A DNA stretch of 64,000 bases from NCBI GenBank assembly GCA_027533385.1, contig JAPZUE010000007.1, positions 275,836-339,835 on the forward strand, written 5' to 3'. A program made the translations under genes and the position numbers. This document shows, in pieces, positions 23,767 through 33,364 of the stretch. The first letter of the stretch is position 1, and each line of letters opens with the position of its first letter. The notes beneath the pieces were generated by a model that was given only the letters and a program-made list of their open reading frames with translations, was not told the origin of the DNA and did no database searches. The stretch comes from Rhizobium sp. Lineage in GTDB: Bacteria > Pseudomonadota > Alphaproteobacteria > Rhizobiales > Rhizobiaceae.

Positions 23767-25593
23767 ATGTGCGGCATCGTCGGCATCGTCGGTAACAAGC
23801 CCGTGGCGGAGCGTCTCGTCGACGCCTTGAAGCGGCTCGAATATCGCGGTTATGATTCCGCCGGTGTTGCCACCATCAACGACGGCAAGCTGGATCGTCG
23901 TCGCGCCGAAGGCAAGCTGTTCAATCTCGAGACCAAGCTCGCAGGCGAACCGCTGCCCGGCAATATCGGCATTGCCCACACCCGCTGGGCAACCCACGGT
24001 GTACCCAACGAAACCAACGCCCATCCGCATTTCGTCGATGGCGTGGCCGTCGTTCACAACGGCATCATCGAGAATTTCGCTGAGATCAAGGAAGAACTGG
24101 CCGCCGAAGGCGCCGTCTTCACCACCCAGACAGACACGGAAGTCGTCGCTCAGCTGCTCGCCAAATATCGTCGCCAGGGCCTTGGCCGCCGTGAAGCCAT
24201 GCACGAGATGCTGCGCCACGTGACGGGCGCCTATGCGCTCGCCGTCATCTTCAACGACGACCCCTCGACGATCATGGCGGCACGCTCCGGTCCGCCGCTG
24301 GCGATCGGCTTCGGCGATGGCGAGATGTTCTTGGGCTCGGACGCCATCGCGCTGTCGCCGTTCACCAACCGCATCGCCTATCTGCATGATGGCGACTGGG
24401 CGATCCTTGGCAAGCAGGGCGCCCATATCTTCGACATCGACGGCAATCCGGTCGATCGTCCAGTACAGATCTCCTCGGCCTCCGCCTACATGATCGACAA
24501 GGGCAACCATCGTCACTTCATGGAAAAGGAGATCTACGAGCAGCCGGAAGTGATCTCCCACGCGCTCTCGCATTATGTCGACTTCGCCAACCATACCGTT
24601 CGCGATGCCGCGAACGAGATCGACTTCGCCAATCTGCGCGGCCTTGCCATCTCCGCCTGCGGCACCGCCTATCTGGCTGGCCTTGTCGGCAAATACTGGT
24701 TCGAGCGCTATGCCCGTCTGCCGGTCGAGATCGATGTCGCCTCGGAATTCCGCTATCGCGAAATGCCGCTGTCGAAGGATCAGGCGGCCCTCTTCATCTC
24801 GCAGTCCGGTGAAACTGCCGATACGCTTGCCTCGCTGCGCTACTGCCGCGACAACGGCCTGAAGATCGGTGCGGTGGTCAACGTCAAGGAATCGACGATC
24901 GCCCGCGAATCGGATGCCGTCTTCCCGATCCTTGCCGGACCGGAAATCGGCGTCGCCTCGACCAAGGCCTTCACCTGCCAGCTCGCCGTTCTCGCCTCGC
25001 TCGCGCTCGCCGCCGGTCGTGCCCGTGGAACGCTGGCGGCGACGGAAGAAAAGCAGCTCGTGAAGAGCCTCGCTGAAATGCCGCGCATCATGAGCCAGGT
25101 CCTGAATGCGGTGCAGCCGCAGATCGAGGCCCTGTCGCGCGATCTCTCCAAGTTCAAGGACGTGCTCTATCTCGGTCGTGGCACCAGCTATCCGCTGGCG
25201 CTCGAAGGCGCGCTGAAGCTCAAGGAAATCTCCTATATCCACGCCGAAGGTTATGCCGCCGGCGAGCTGAAGCATGGCCCGATCGCGCTGATCGACGAAA
25301 ACATGCCCGTCATCGTGATTGCACCCTTCGACCGCTTCTTCGAGAAGACCGTGTCGAACATGCAGGAAGTGGCAGCCCGCGGCGGCAAGATCATCTTCAT
25401 CACCGACGAGAAGGGGGCAGCCGCCTCCAAGCTCCCGACCATGGCCACCATCGTGCTGCCCGTGGTCGCCGAGATCGTCTCGCCGATGATCTATTCGATC
25501 CCGATCCAGCTGCTGGCCTATCACACGGCCGTCTTCATGGGCACCGACGTCGACCAGCCGCGCAACCTCGCAAAGTCCGTCACGGTCGAGTGA
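23767..25593 (+). CDS. glmS: glutamine-fructose-6-phosphate aminotransferase (isomerizing)
   Basis: GlmS makes glucosamine-6-phosphate from fructose-6-phosphate and glutamine. The 608-aa protein begins MCGIVGIVG with the catalytic Cys after Met removal, has the glutaminase motifs HTRWATHG and HNGIIENF, and two SIS sugar-isomerase domains (SACGTAYLAG near 300; LGRGTSYPLALEGALKLKEISY near 470), ending in the family's AKSVTVE. ACGGAG lies 6 bases before the ATG. No terminator was seen between glmU and glmS, so partial co-transcription is possible. Confidence 0.97.
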   Translation: MCGIVGIVGNKPVAERLVDALKRLEYRGYDSAGVATINDGKLDRRRAEGKLFNLETKLAGEPLPGNIGIAHTRWATHGVPNETNAHPHFVDGVAVVHNGIIENFAEIKEELAAEGAVFTTQTDTEVVAQLLAKYRRQGLGRREAMHEMLRHVTGAYALAVIFNDDPSTIMAARSGPPLAIGFGDGEMFLGSDAIALSPFTNRIAYLHDGDWAILGKQGAHIFDIDGNPVDRPVQISSASAYMIDKGNHRHFMEKEIYEQPEVISHALSHYVDFANHTVRDAANEIDFANLRGLAISACGTAYLAGLVGKYWFERYARLPVEIDVASEFRYREMPLSKDQAALFISQSGETADTLASLRYCRDNGLKIGAVVNVKESTIARESDAVFPILAGPEIGVASTKAFTCQLAVLASLALAAGRARGTLAATEEKQLVKSLAEMPRIMSQVLNAVQPQIEALSRDLSKFKDVLYLGRGTSYPLALEGALKLKEISYIHAEGYAAGELKHGPIALIDENMPVIVIAPFDRFFEKTVSNMQEVAARGGKIIFITDEKGAAASKLPTMATIVLPVVAEIVSPMIYSIPIQLLAYHTAVFMGTDVDQPRNLAKSVTVE

Positions 25594-25695
25594 GGCTCGG
25601 TTGGGGCAGGCCGCTGCCCCAATTCTTGCTCTTGCGCCCCAGGTGTCACTCCGGCATTGTCCGCTGCATTACGGCGCTGCACAATGACGGTGGGC

Positions 25696-26424
25696 ATGAC
25701 CGAAGGTTCTGACAAGATTTCGATGGCGACACGTCTCAGGAACAACTTCCTGACGGGTCTGATCATCTGCGCACCGATGACGATCACCATCTATCTGACC
25801 TGGACCTTCATCCGCTGGGCCGATAGCTGGGTCAAGCCCTATCTCCCGGACCGGTACAATCCGGAGGCTTATCTGAAGTTCGCCATCCCCGGCACCGGTC
25901 TGCTGATTGCCATCATCTTTATCACCCTGGTCGGCTTTCTCGGTCGCAACCTGATCGGACGCTCGATTGTGGGCTATAGCGAGAACATCCTCAACCGGAT
26001 GCCGCTGGTGCGAACTGTCTACAAGAGCACCAAACAGATTTTCGAGACGGTGCTAAAGGAGCAGGGGACGTCCTTCAAGAAAGTGGGGCTCATCGAGTTT
26101 CCCCGTGCCGGCACCTGGGCGCTGGTTTTCGTCTCCACCGATGCCAAGGGCGAGATCGCCGCAAAGCTCAATCAGGACGGCGAGGAAATGGTCGCGGTCT
26201 TTCTGGCGCCAACGCCCGTGCCGACTGCCGGCTTCCTGATGTTCGTGCCGCGTAGCAAGCTGATGCTGCTCGATATGACCCCGGAAGAGGGCGTGAAGCT
26301 CCTGATTTCCGCAGGTCTCGTAACGCCGGACTACAAACCGACGGTGGCAGACGCCATGGCGGCATTTCGGGATTTCGATGCCGAGCAGCCGGTGGAACCG
26401 CCCAAGCGCGCCGGTCGCTCCTGA
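25696..26424 (+). CDS. DUF502 membrane protein
   Basis: This 242-aa protein has two hydrophobic spans near the N-terminus (about 14-34, FLTGLIICAPMTITIYLTWTF; about 55-80, FAIPGTGLLIAIIFITLVGF) followed by a soluble domain with the family pattern LVRTVYKSTKQIFETVLKEQGTSFKKVGLIEFPR and PTPVPTAGFLMFVPR. Function is not established. ATG 25696 with GGTGGG upstream is preferred; in-frame ATGs at 25657 and 25684 are alternatives. It is convergent with recG, 9 bp between stops. Confidence 0.88.
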   Translation: MTEGSDKISMATRLRNNFLTGLIICAPMTITIYLTWTFIRWADSWVKPYLPDRYNPEAYLKFAIPGTGLLIAIIFITLVGFLGRNLIGRSIVGYSENILNRMPLVRTVYKSTKQIFETVLKEQGTSFKKVGLIEFPRAGTWALVFVSTDAKGEIAAKLNQDGEEMVAVFLAPTPVPTAGFLMFVPRSKLMLLDMTPEEGVKLLISAGLVTPDYKPTVADAMAAFRDFDAEQPVEPPKRAGRS

Positions 26425-26433
26425 CTGTTCTTT

Positions 26434-28539
26434 TTAGCCAGCATGCAGGAAGCGGATCGCCTCGTCGCGGCGATGCAGATAGAGCAGCATGCGCACCGCC
26501 TGCCCACGTTCGGAGGTGAGTTCCGGATCACGCTCCAGCAGATAGGCGGCGTCCTTACGCGCGATCTCCAGCAGATCTCCATGATGCTCCAGGCTGGCGA
26601 TCTTGAAGCCCGGCGTACCCGACTGCCGTGTTCCCAAAAGCTCGCCTTCACCGCGCAGCTTCAAATCCTCCTCGGCGATCAGGAAGCCATCTTCCGAATC
26701 GCGCAGGATCGACAGCCGCGCTTTGCCGGTTTCACCCAGCGGGCCCTTGTAGAGCAGGATGCAGCTTGAGGCCTCGTCGCCACGCCCGACGCGACCGCGC
26801 AGCTGATGCAGCTGGGCAAGCCCAAAGCGCTCGGCATGTTCGATTACCATGATCGTCGCATCGGGCACATCGACGCCGACTTCGACCACGGTGGTGGCGA
26901 CCAGCAGCCGCGTCTCGCCATTCTTGAAGGCGAGCATGGCAGCGTCCTTTTCCGGCCCCGCCATGCGCCCATGCACAAGCCCGATAGGCGCCTTGATGAA
27001 CTGCGCCAGCACCGACTGCCGCTCCTCGGCCGACATCAGTTCGCTTTCTTCCGTCTCCTCGACCAGCGGGCAGATCCAGTAGGCCTTCTTGCCCTCCGCG
27101 ATCGCCGCCCTCAGCCGCTCGATGACGTCAGGCACGCGCTCGGTCGGCACGGTCACCGTCTGGATCGGCTTGCGACCCGCCGGCTTCTCGGTGAGCTTGG
27201 AGACATCCATGTCGCCGAAGGCGGCCAGCACCAGCGTGCGCGGGATGGGCGTCGCTGTCATGACCAGCATATGCGGCGAGATGCCCTTGGAGGTGAGCCG
27301 GAGACGCTGATGCACGCCAAAGCGATGCTGCTCGTCGACCACGGCGAGCGTCAGGTTCTTGTAGTTGACGGCGTCCTGGAAGAGGGCATGCGTGCCGATG
27401 ACGATCTGCGCTTCGCCCGAGGCAATGCGCTCCAGGATCGCCTCGCGCTCCTTGCCCTTGGTCCGCCCGGTCAGTGCTTCGATCTTAAGGCCTGCCGGGG
27501 CGCCAAGCTTGGCCAGCGTCGCATGATGCTGCCGCGCCAGGATTTCCGTCGGCGCCATCAGCACCGCCTGTCCACCCGCCTCAACAGCAGCTGCCATGGC
27601 AAACAGCGCCACCAGCGTTTTGCCGGCGCCGACATCGCCCTGGACCAGCCGGAGCATGCGCTGATCGGAGGCCATGTCCTCGAGGATGTCGTCGATCGCT
27701 GCCACCTGGCTGTTGGTCGGTGTGAAGGGCAGGCTGGCGCGGATCTTCCCGCTGATCTCGCCCGTCGGTTTGATGGGCGTGCCCGGCACCCGCCGCAGCT
27801 TCTGCCGCACCAAGGCCAGCGACACCTGGCCGGCCAGGAACTCATCATAGGCAAGCCTGCGCCGGGCAGGCGCCTGCGGGTCGATATCCTTCTCGTCGCG
27901 CGGATTATGCAGTGCCACGAGGCTCTCGCGCACGCTCGAAAAACCCTGCTTCGTCACAAGCGGCGCATCTGCCCATTCCGGCATGTCTGGCATGCGCTCG
28001 ACTGCCGCCTCCACGGCCTTGCGCAGCACCTTGGGTCCAAGCCCCGCCGTTAGCGGATAGACCGGCTCGACCAGCGGCAGGTTCTCCGCCTCGCTCGCCT
28101 TCACCATCAGGTCCGGATGCACCATCGAGGGGCGACCGTTGAACCAGTCGACCTTGCCCGAAACCATGACGATCTCGTCGACGGGCAATGCCTTTTCCAG
28201 CCAGTTGCCCTTGACGCGGAAGAAGGTGAGCGCCAGTTCCCCCGTCTCGTCATGCAGCATGACGCGGTAGGGCAGGTTGCTCTTGCCCTTTGGCGGCGGC
28301 AGGTGTCGGTCGACGCGGCCGGTAATCGTCACCAGCGATCCCTGGTTCGCATAGGCGATGCCCGGCTGATGGCGCCGGTCGATCAGCCTGTGTGGCGCAA
28401 GGAAGAGCAGGTCGACCACCCGCGCGTCCTCGGCATCCTCACGCCCGAGCAATGTGGCGAGGAGCTGGGCGAGTTTGGGGCCTACTCCGCTGAGCGAGGC
28501 CACGGAGGCGAAGAGGGGATTGAGCAGGTGAGGGCGCAT
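26434..28539 (-). CDS. recG: ATP-dependent DNA helicase RecG
   Basis: RecG remodels stalled replication forks and branched recombination intermediates. The 701-aa protein has the N-terminal wedge/OB domain (LVTITGRVDRHLPPPKGKSNLPYRVMLHDETGELALTFF), helicase motif I GDVGAGKT, DEQH-box (VVDEQHRFGVHQR), motif III TATPIPRT and motif VI QLRGRVGRG. The start at 28539 gives the family's opening (MRPHLLNPLFASVASLSGVGPK); a longer frame extending to 28707 has no support. It is divergent from sdhE-mfd, with 96 bp between. Confidence 0.97.
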   Translation of the reverse strand: MRPHLLNPLFASVASLSGVGPKLAQLLATLLGREDAEDARVVDLLFLAPHRLIDRRHQPGIAYANQGSLVTITGRVDRHLPPPKGKSNLPYRVMLHDETGELALTFFRVKGNWLEKALPVDEIVMVSGKVDWFNGRPSMVHPDLMVKASEAENLPLVEPVYPLTAGLGPKVLRKAVEAAVERMPDMPEWADAPLVTKQGFSSVRESLVALHNPRDEKDIDPQAPARRRLAYDEFLAGQVSLALVRQKLRRVPGTPIKPTGEISGKIRASLPFTPTNSQVAAIDDILEDMASDQRMLRLVQGDVGAGKTLVALFAMAAAVEAGGQAVLMAPTEILARQHHATLAKLGAPAGLKIEALTGRTKGKEREAILERIASGEAQIVIGTHALFQDAVNYKNLTLAVVDEQHRFGVHQRLRLTSKGISPHMLVMTATPIPRTLVLAAFGDMDVSKLTEKPAGRKPIQTVTVPTERVPDVIERLRAAIAEGKKAYWICPLVEETEESELMSAEERQSVLAQFIKAPIGLVHGRMAGPEKDAAMLAFKNGETRLLVATTVVEVGVDVPDATIMVIEHAERFGLAQLHQLRGRVGRGDEASSCILLYKGPLGETGKARLSILRDSEDGFLIAEEDLKLRGEGELLGTRQSGTPGFKIASLEHHGDLLEIARKDAAYLLERDPELTSERGQAVRMLLYLHRRDEAIRFLHAG

Positions 28540-28635
28540 GATGGGGGCAAAATGCCTCGTTATTTGCCCCTTTGGCAAGCTGACATTTGCCGGTTGCTGC
28601 TCTATAGAGGCCCCAAGAATTGGAAGGATGCCGAT

Positions 28636-28950
28636 ATGACTGGACTGGTGAAAAGCAGTGCCGACCTCGATCCGCGCCGCCGGCGCATCCTGTTCCGCTG
28701 CTGGCATCGCGGTATCCGCGAAATGGACCTGATGCTCGGCCAGTTCTGCGAAGCTGAGATCGAGGGCCTGACCGACGCCGAACTCGACGAGCTCGAGGTG
28801 ATCATGGCCGAGGAGGACAACGACCTCGTCCGTTACATCACCGGCGCCGAGCCTGTTCCCGCCCGTCTCCAGACACCTCTCTTCGAACGCATTGCCGCCC
28901 TCAGGCCGGATTTCTCACCGGTCACCGGCGAAGAACACGCTGCAAAGTAA
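28636..28950 (+). CDS. sdhE: FAD assembly factor SdhE
   Basis: SdhE promotes covalent flavinylation of the SdhA subunit of succinate dehydrogenase. The 104-aa protein has the key RGxxE motif (CWHRGIREMDLMLGQF, about 24-39) and the helical DUF339 fold. ATG 28636 has AAGGA upstream; an upstream in-frame extension to 28117 is a shadow of recG. mfd begins 5 bp after its stop, so the two probably share a transcript. Confidence 0.93.
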   Translation: MTGLVKSSADLDPRRRRILFRCWHRGIREMDLMLGQFCEAEIEGLTDAELDELEVIMAEEDNDLVRYITGAEPVPARLQTPLFERIAALRPDFSPVTGEEHAAK

Positions 28951-28955
28951 CTGAT

Positions 28956-31900
28956 ATGCCCCTGATCGATGTGAAGCGGATTGTCGGCGCACAATCCGCC
29001 CTGACGCTCTCCCATGTGCCCGACGGCATGGATGCCTTCATCCTCGCCGAACTCGCACGTGAGGGCCGGCCCGTTGCCTATGTCGTCTCCGACGGACAGC
29101 GGTTGCAGAACATCGAACAGACCCTGAGCTTTGCCGCACCCGATATCCCGGTCTTGAGCCTACCGGCCTGGGACTGTCTGCCGTATGACCGCGTCTCGCC
29201 CTCGGCCGACGTCTCTGCGCGCCGTCTTTCCGCACTGTCGGGCCTGATTTCGCTCTACCTCAAGCCGCATCCGGCGATCGTCCTGGTGACCGTCAATGCC
29301 ATGCTGCAGAAGGTGGCGCCGGCGGATGTGATCGACAGCCTGGGATTTTCGGCGAAACCGGGCAATCAGGTGCGCATGGACGACATCGCCGCGCGCCTGG
29401 AACGCAACGGTTTCGACCGGGTCGCGACGGTCCGCGAAGTCGGCGAATTTGCCGTGCGCGGCGGCATTCTCGATGTCTTCGTGCCCGGCGCGGAAGAGCC
29501 CGTCCGCCTCGATTTCTTCGGCGACACGCTCGAAAGCATCCGCTCCTTCGATCCGGCAAACCAGCGCACGATCGCCCAGGTCCGCTCTCTCGACTTGAAC
29601 CCGATGAGCGAGGTGACGCTGACGCCGGAGAGCATCAGCCGGTTCCGCAAGAACTATCTGTCGCTGTTCGGCGCCGCCACCCGCGATGACGCGCTCTATG
29701 CCGCCGTCTCCGAGGGGCGCCGCTATGCCGGCATGGAGCATTGGCTCCCGATGTTCTACGACAAGCTGGAGACCACTTTCGACTATTTGCGCGGCTTCCG
29801 TATGGTCACCGACCATACCGTACGTGAGGCAGCGGAAGAACGCGCCAAGCTTATCCGCGACTACTACGAGGCACGGCTGAACAGCGCAACGCCCGGCAAG
29901 GGCCATCTCGCCCAGGGCACGCCCTATAAGCCGGTGCCGCCGGAGCGCCTCTATCTCGGCGCCAGCGAATTCGGCAAGGCGCTCGACGCCTTCGATCCGA
30001 TCCGTATCACACCCTTTGCCGAAGCCGGCGGCGAAAGCCGTTTGGTCATCGAGGTCGAGGCCCGCCCGACGCCGCGCTGGGCGAAAAGCGCCAACGAGGA
30101 CAGCGCCGAGGGTGCTAGGGTCAACGTCTTCGGCCAGGCCGTAACCTATATCGCCGACAAGCGCGCCGCCGGCGCCAAGGTTGTCGTATCAGGCTGGTCC
30201 GAGGGCTCGCTCGACCGCTTGCTGCAGGTGCTGAACGAACACGGTCTGGAACGGCTGGTGCCCGTCGCCGCGCTGAAAGACGTCGACAAGCTCAAGAAGG
30301 GCGAGGCGGGCACCGCCGTTCTCAGCCTCGAAGGTGGCTTCGAGGCCAACAATCTCGTCATCATCGGCGAACAGGACATCCTCGGCGACCGCATGGTCCG
30401 CCGTTCCAAGCGCCGCAAGCGCGCCGCCGATTTTATCTCGGAAGTCGCCGGCATCGACGAAGGTTCAATCGTCGTGCATGCCGAGCACGGCATCGGCCGC
30501 TTCGTCGGACTGCGCACCATCGAGGCCGCAGGCGCCCCGCATGCCTGCCTTGAATTGCAATATGCCGACGATGCCAAGCTCTTCCTGCCGGTCGAAAACA
30601 TCGATCTGCTGTCCCGGTACGGCGGCGAGGCGACCGAGGTGCAGCTCGACAAGCTGGGCGGCGGCGCCTGGCAGATGCGCAAGGCCAAGCTCAAGAAGCG
30701 CCTGCTCGACATGGCGGGCGCCCTGATCCGCATTGCCGCCGAACGCATGACCCGGTCTGCACCTGTCCTGACGACGCAGGAAGGCCTCTACGACGAGTTT
30801 GCCGCCCGTTTCCCCTATGACGAGACGGAAGACCAGGAAACCGCGATCGAATCCGTCCGCTCCGACCTCGGCCAGGGCCGCCCGATGGATCGCCTGATCT
30901 GCGGCGACGTGGGTTTCGGCAAGACGGAAGTGGCGCTGCGCGCCGCCTTTATTGCCGCGATGAACGGCATCCAGGTCGCCGTGGTTGTTCCGACCACGCT
31001 GCTGGCACGCCAGCATTTCAAGACCTTCTCGGAACGCTTCCGGGGGCTGCCGATCCGTGTCCAGCAGGCCTCCCGCCTCGTCGGCACCAAGGAGCTGAAC
31101 CTCGTCAAGAAGGAAGTCGCCGAAGGCAAGACCGACATCGTCGTCGGTACCCACGCGCTGCTTGGCTCAGGCGTCACCTTCGCCAATCTCGGCCTCTTGA
31201 TCATCGATGAAGAGCAGCATTTCGGCGTCAAGCACAAGGAACGCCTGAAAGAGCTGAAGTCGGATGTCCACGTCCTGACGCTCTCGGCGACGCCCATCCC
31301 GCGCACCCTGCAGCTCGCCATGACCGGCGTGCGCGAACTCTCGCTCATCACCACGCCGCCGGTCGACCGCATGGCGGTGCGTACCTTCATCTCGCCCTTC
31401 GATCCCCTGGTGATCCGCGAGACCCTGATGCGCGAGCATTATCGCGGCGGCCAGAGCTTCTATGTCTGCCCGCGTCTCGCTGATCTCGCGGATGTGAAGA
31501 GTTTCCTCGACGAGAGTGTGCCGGAACTGAAGGTGGCGATCGCCCATGGCCAGATGGCAGCCGGCGAGCTCGAAGACATCATGAACGCCTTCTATGAAGG
31601 CCGCTACGACGTGCTGCTCTCGACCACCATTGTCGAATCCGGCCTTGATGTCCCGACCGCCAACACGCTGATCGTGCACCGTGCCGATATGTTCGGTCTG
31701 GCGCAGCTCTACCAGATCCGTGGCCGTGTCGGTCGCTCCAAGGTCCGCGCCTTTGCGCTGCTCACGCTGCCGGTCAACAAGGTGCTGACGGCGGGTGCCG
31801 AGCGGCGCCTGAAGGTCCTGCAATCGCTCGATACGCTCGGTGCCGGCTTCCAGCTCGCCAGCCACGATCTGGATATCCGTGGCGCCGGCAACCTGCTCGG

Positions 31901-32459
31901 CGAGGAACAATCGGGGCATATCAAGGAAGTCGGCTTTGAACTCTACCAGCAGATGTTGGAAGAGGCGGTCGCCGAGGTGAAGGGTGTGGACGAAGTGGTC
32001 GATACCGGTTGGTCGCCGCAGATCCAAGTCGGCACGTCGGTCATGATCCCGGAAAACTACGTGCCGGATCTGCATCTGCGCATGGCGCTTTATCGCCGCC
32101 TCGGCGAACTCGACGATCTCAGAGAAATCGACGGCTTCGGCGCCGAACTGATCGACCGCTTTGGCCCGCTGCCGATCGAGGTTCAGCATCTGCTGAAGGT
32201 CGTCTACATTAAGGCGCTCTGCCGCAAGGCCAATGTCGAGAAGCTGGAAGCCGGCCCGAAGGGCGTCGTCGTCCAGTTCCGGGGCAAGCAATTCCCGAAC
32301 CCCGCAGCGCTGGTTGGCTATATCGCCAAGCAGGGCACCATGGCGAAGATCCGGCCGGATCACTCGGTGTTCCTCACCCGCGATCTGCCGACGCCGGAAA
32401 AGCGTCTGGCAGGCGCGGCGGTGGTGATCACACAGCTGGCGGAACTGGCGAAGGGCTGA
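28956..32459 (+). CDS. mfd: transcription-repair coupling factor Mfd
   Basis: Mfd removes RNA polymerase stalled at DNA lesions and recruits UvrA. The 1,167-aa protein has all expected parts in order: UvrB-homology region (about 10-330), RNA-polymerase-interacting RID/CarD-like domain (EGSIVVHAEHGIGRFVG, about 505-520), helicase motor with GDVGFGKTEVALRAAF, DEEQHFGVKHKE, SATPIPRTL and QIRGRVGRS, and the C-terminal TRCF domain. Length is normal. The ribosome site is weak, fitting translational coupling to sdhE. Confidence 0.97.
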   Translation: MPLIDVKRIVGAQSALTLSHVPDGMDAFILAELAREGRPVAYVVSDGQRLQNIEQTLSFAAPDIPVLSLPAWDCLPYDRVSPSADVSARRLSALSGLISLYLKPHPAIVLVTVNAMLQKVAPADVIDSLGFSAKPGNQVRMDDIAARLERNGFDRVATVREVGEFAVRGGILDVFVPGAEEPVRLDFFGDTLESIRSFDPANQRTIAQVRSLDLNPMSEVTLTPESISRFRKNYLSLFGAATRDDALYAAVSEGRRYAGMEHWLPMFYDKLETTFDYLRGFRMVTDHTVREAAEERAKLIRDYYEARLNSATPGKGHLAQGTPYKPVPPERLYLGASEFGKALDAFDPIRITPFAEAGGESRLVIEVEARPTPRWAKSANEDSAEGARVNVFGQAVTYIADKRAAGAKVVVSGWSEGSLDRLLQVLNEHGLERLVPVAALKDVDKLKKGEAGTAVLSLEGGFEANNLVIIGEQDILGDRMVRRSKRRKRAADFISEVAGIDEGSIVVHAEHGIGRFVGLRTIEAAGAPHACLELQYADDAKLFLPVENIDLLSRYGGEATEVQLDKLGGGAWQMRKAKLKKRLLDMAGALIRIAAERMTRSAPVLTTQEGLYDEFAARFPYDETEDQETAIESVRSDLGQGRPMDRLICGDVGFGKTEVALRAAFIAAMNGIQVAVVVPTTLLARQHFKTFSERFRGLPIRVQQASRLVGTKELNLVKKEVAEGKTDIVVGTHALLGSGVTFANLGLLIIDEEQHFGVKHKERLKELKSDVHVLTLSATPIPRTLQLAMTGVRELSLITTPPVDRMAVRTFISPFDPLVIRETLMREHYRGGQSFYVCPRLADLADVKSFLDESVPELKVAIAHGQMAAGELEDIMNAFYEGRYDVLLSTTIVESGLDVPTANTLIVHRADMFGLAQLYQIRGRVGRSKVRAFALLTLPVNKVLTAGAERRLKVLQSLDTLGAGFQLASHDLDIRGAGNLLGEEQSGHIKEVGFELYQQMLEEAVAEVKGVDEVVDTGWSPQIQVGTSVMIPENYVPDLHLRMALYRRLGELDDLREIDGFGAELIDRFGPLPIEVQHLLKVVYIKALCRKANVEKLEAGPKGVVVQFRGKQFPNPAALVGYIAKQGTMAKIRPDHSVFLTRDLPTPEKRLAGAAVVITQLAELAKG

Positions 32460-32640
32460 TCCGTCGGCTCTTTCTGTCCGCTCGCGAATCAGTTTAGTTT
32501 CCTCGGGTGCACGGCCCGTGCCTCCCCCCTCCATTCGGGAAAGCATTTTTCATGCTGGGCGTTGATTGACATCCGAACCGAAGATTCGGGCGCGGCATGA
32601 GGAGGGGTTGCGATTTCTGCCCGTCATCAGAGGTAACACG

Positions 32641-33354
32641 ATGACGCAAACCACTCCGTTATTTTATTTGAAGCGCAAGGCACGTCTCATCAGCCGGCGG
32701 CAGGGCATTCCGCTGGCGGCAGCACTTAACGAGGTCGCCCGCGAACAGGGTTTTCCCAGCTGGAGCCTGCTTGCAGAAAGACGCAGCGCCGCAACATCCA
32801 ACCGGATGGACTATCGGGATTTGCAAGCTGGTGAACTGGTGCTGGTTGCTGCGCGACCAGGGCAGGGCAAGACGCTGCTTACTCTGCAGATCCTCATAGA
32901 CGCCATGCGCAAAGGTCAGCACGGCCTGTTTTTTACCTTGGCCTATACCGAACGCGAAGTCCTAGAGCGCATGCATCGGCTTGATGCGACGCCGTCAAAA
33001 TTCGACGGGCTATTCCAGCTTCATGATTCCGATCGCATCGATGCCGATTACATCATCGCCTCAATGAACGGCATGCCGCGCGGGACTGTGGCGGTGATCG
33101 ATTACCTTCAGATGCTCAACGAGCGACGGGAAACTCCGGATCTCGAGCATCAGGTTCGCCAGGTGCGCGCCAACGCGAAGGCGAATGGGTTCGTGATGAT
33201 CTTCATCTCCCAGGTCGATCGACGCTTTGATGCGGAGCAGGGAGGCCTACCCGGCCATGCCCATATCCGTCTTCCCAACCCGCTTGATCTCTCACTGTTC
33301 GATCGTTTCATCTTCTTGAACGGTGGAGTGATCGGCGAGGCCGAAGCAGCCTGA
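32641..33354 (+). CDS. orphan DnaB-like RecA-fold ATPase
   Basis: The 237-aa protein has Walker A ARPGQGKT (about 69-76), Walker B VAVIDYLQML (about 149-158) and a DnaB-like sensor IFISQVDRRFD. These match the C-terminal domain of replicative DnaB helicase, but the N-terminal DnaB domain is absent. Instead about 50 residues (FYLKRKARLISRRQGIPLAAALNEVAREQGFPSWSLLAERR) form a short helical head. ATG 32641 has a GAGG-like site upstream; an in-frame ATG at 32566 lacks one. Exact role unknown; a DNA-repair or phage-derived ATPase is possible. Confidence 0.78.
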   Translation: MTQTTPLFYLKRKARLISRRQGIPLAAALNEVAREQGFPSWSLLAERRSAATSNRMDYRDLQAGELVLVAARPGQGKTLLTLQILIDAMRKGQHGLFFTLAYTEREVLERMHRLDATPSKFDGLFQLHDSDRIDADYIIASMNGMPRGTVAVIDYLQMLNERRETPDLEHQVRQVRANAKANGFVMIFISQVDRRFDAEQGGLPGHAHIRLPNPLDLSLFDRFIFLNGGVIGEAEAA

Positions 33355-33364
33355 CAGCGAGTAG

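Noticed and set aside
23710..25524. 604-codon minus-strand frame opposite glmS
   Set aside because: Antisense shadow typical of GC-rich genes; glmS is unambiguous.
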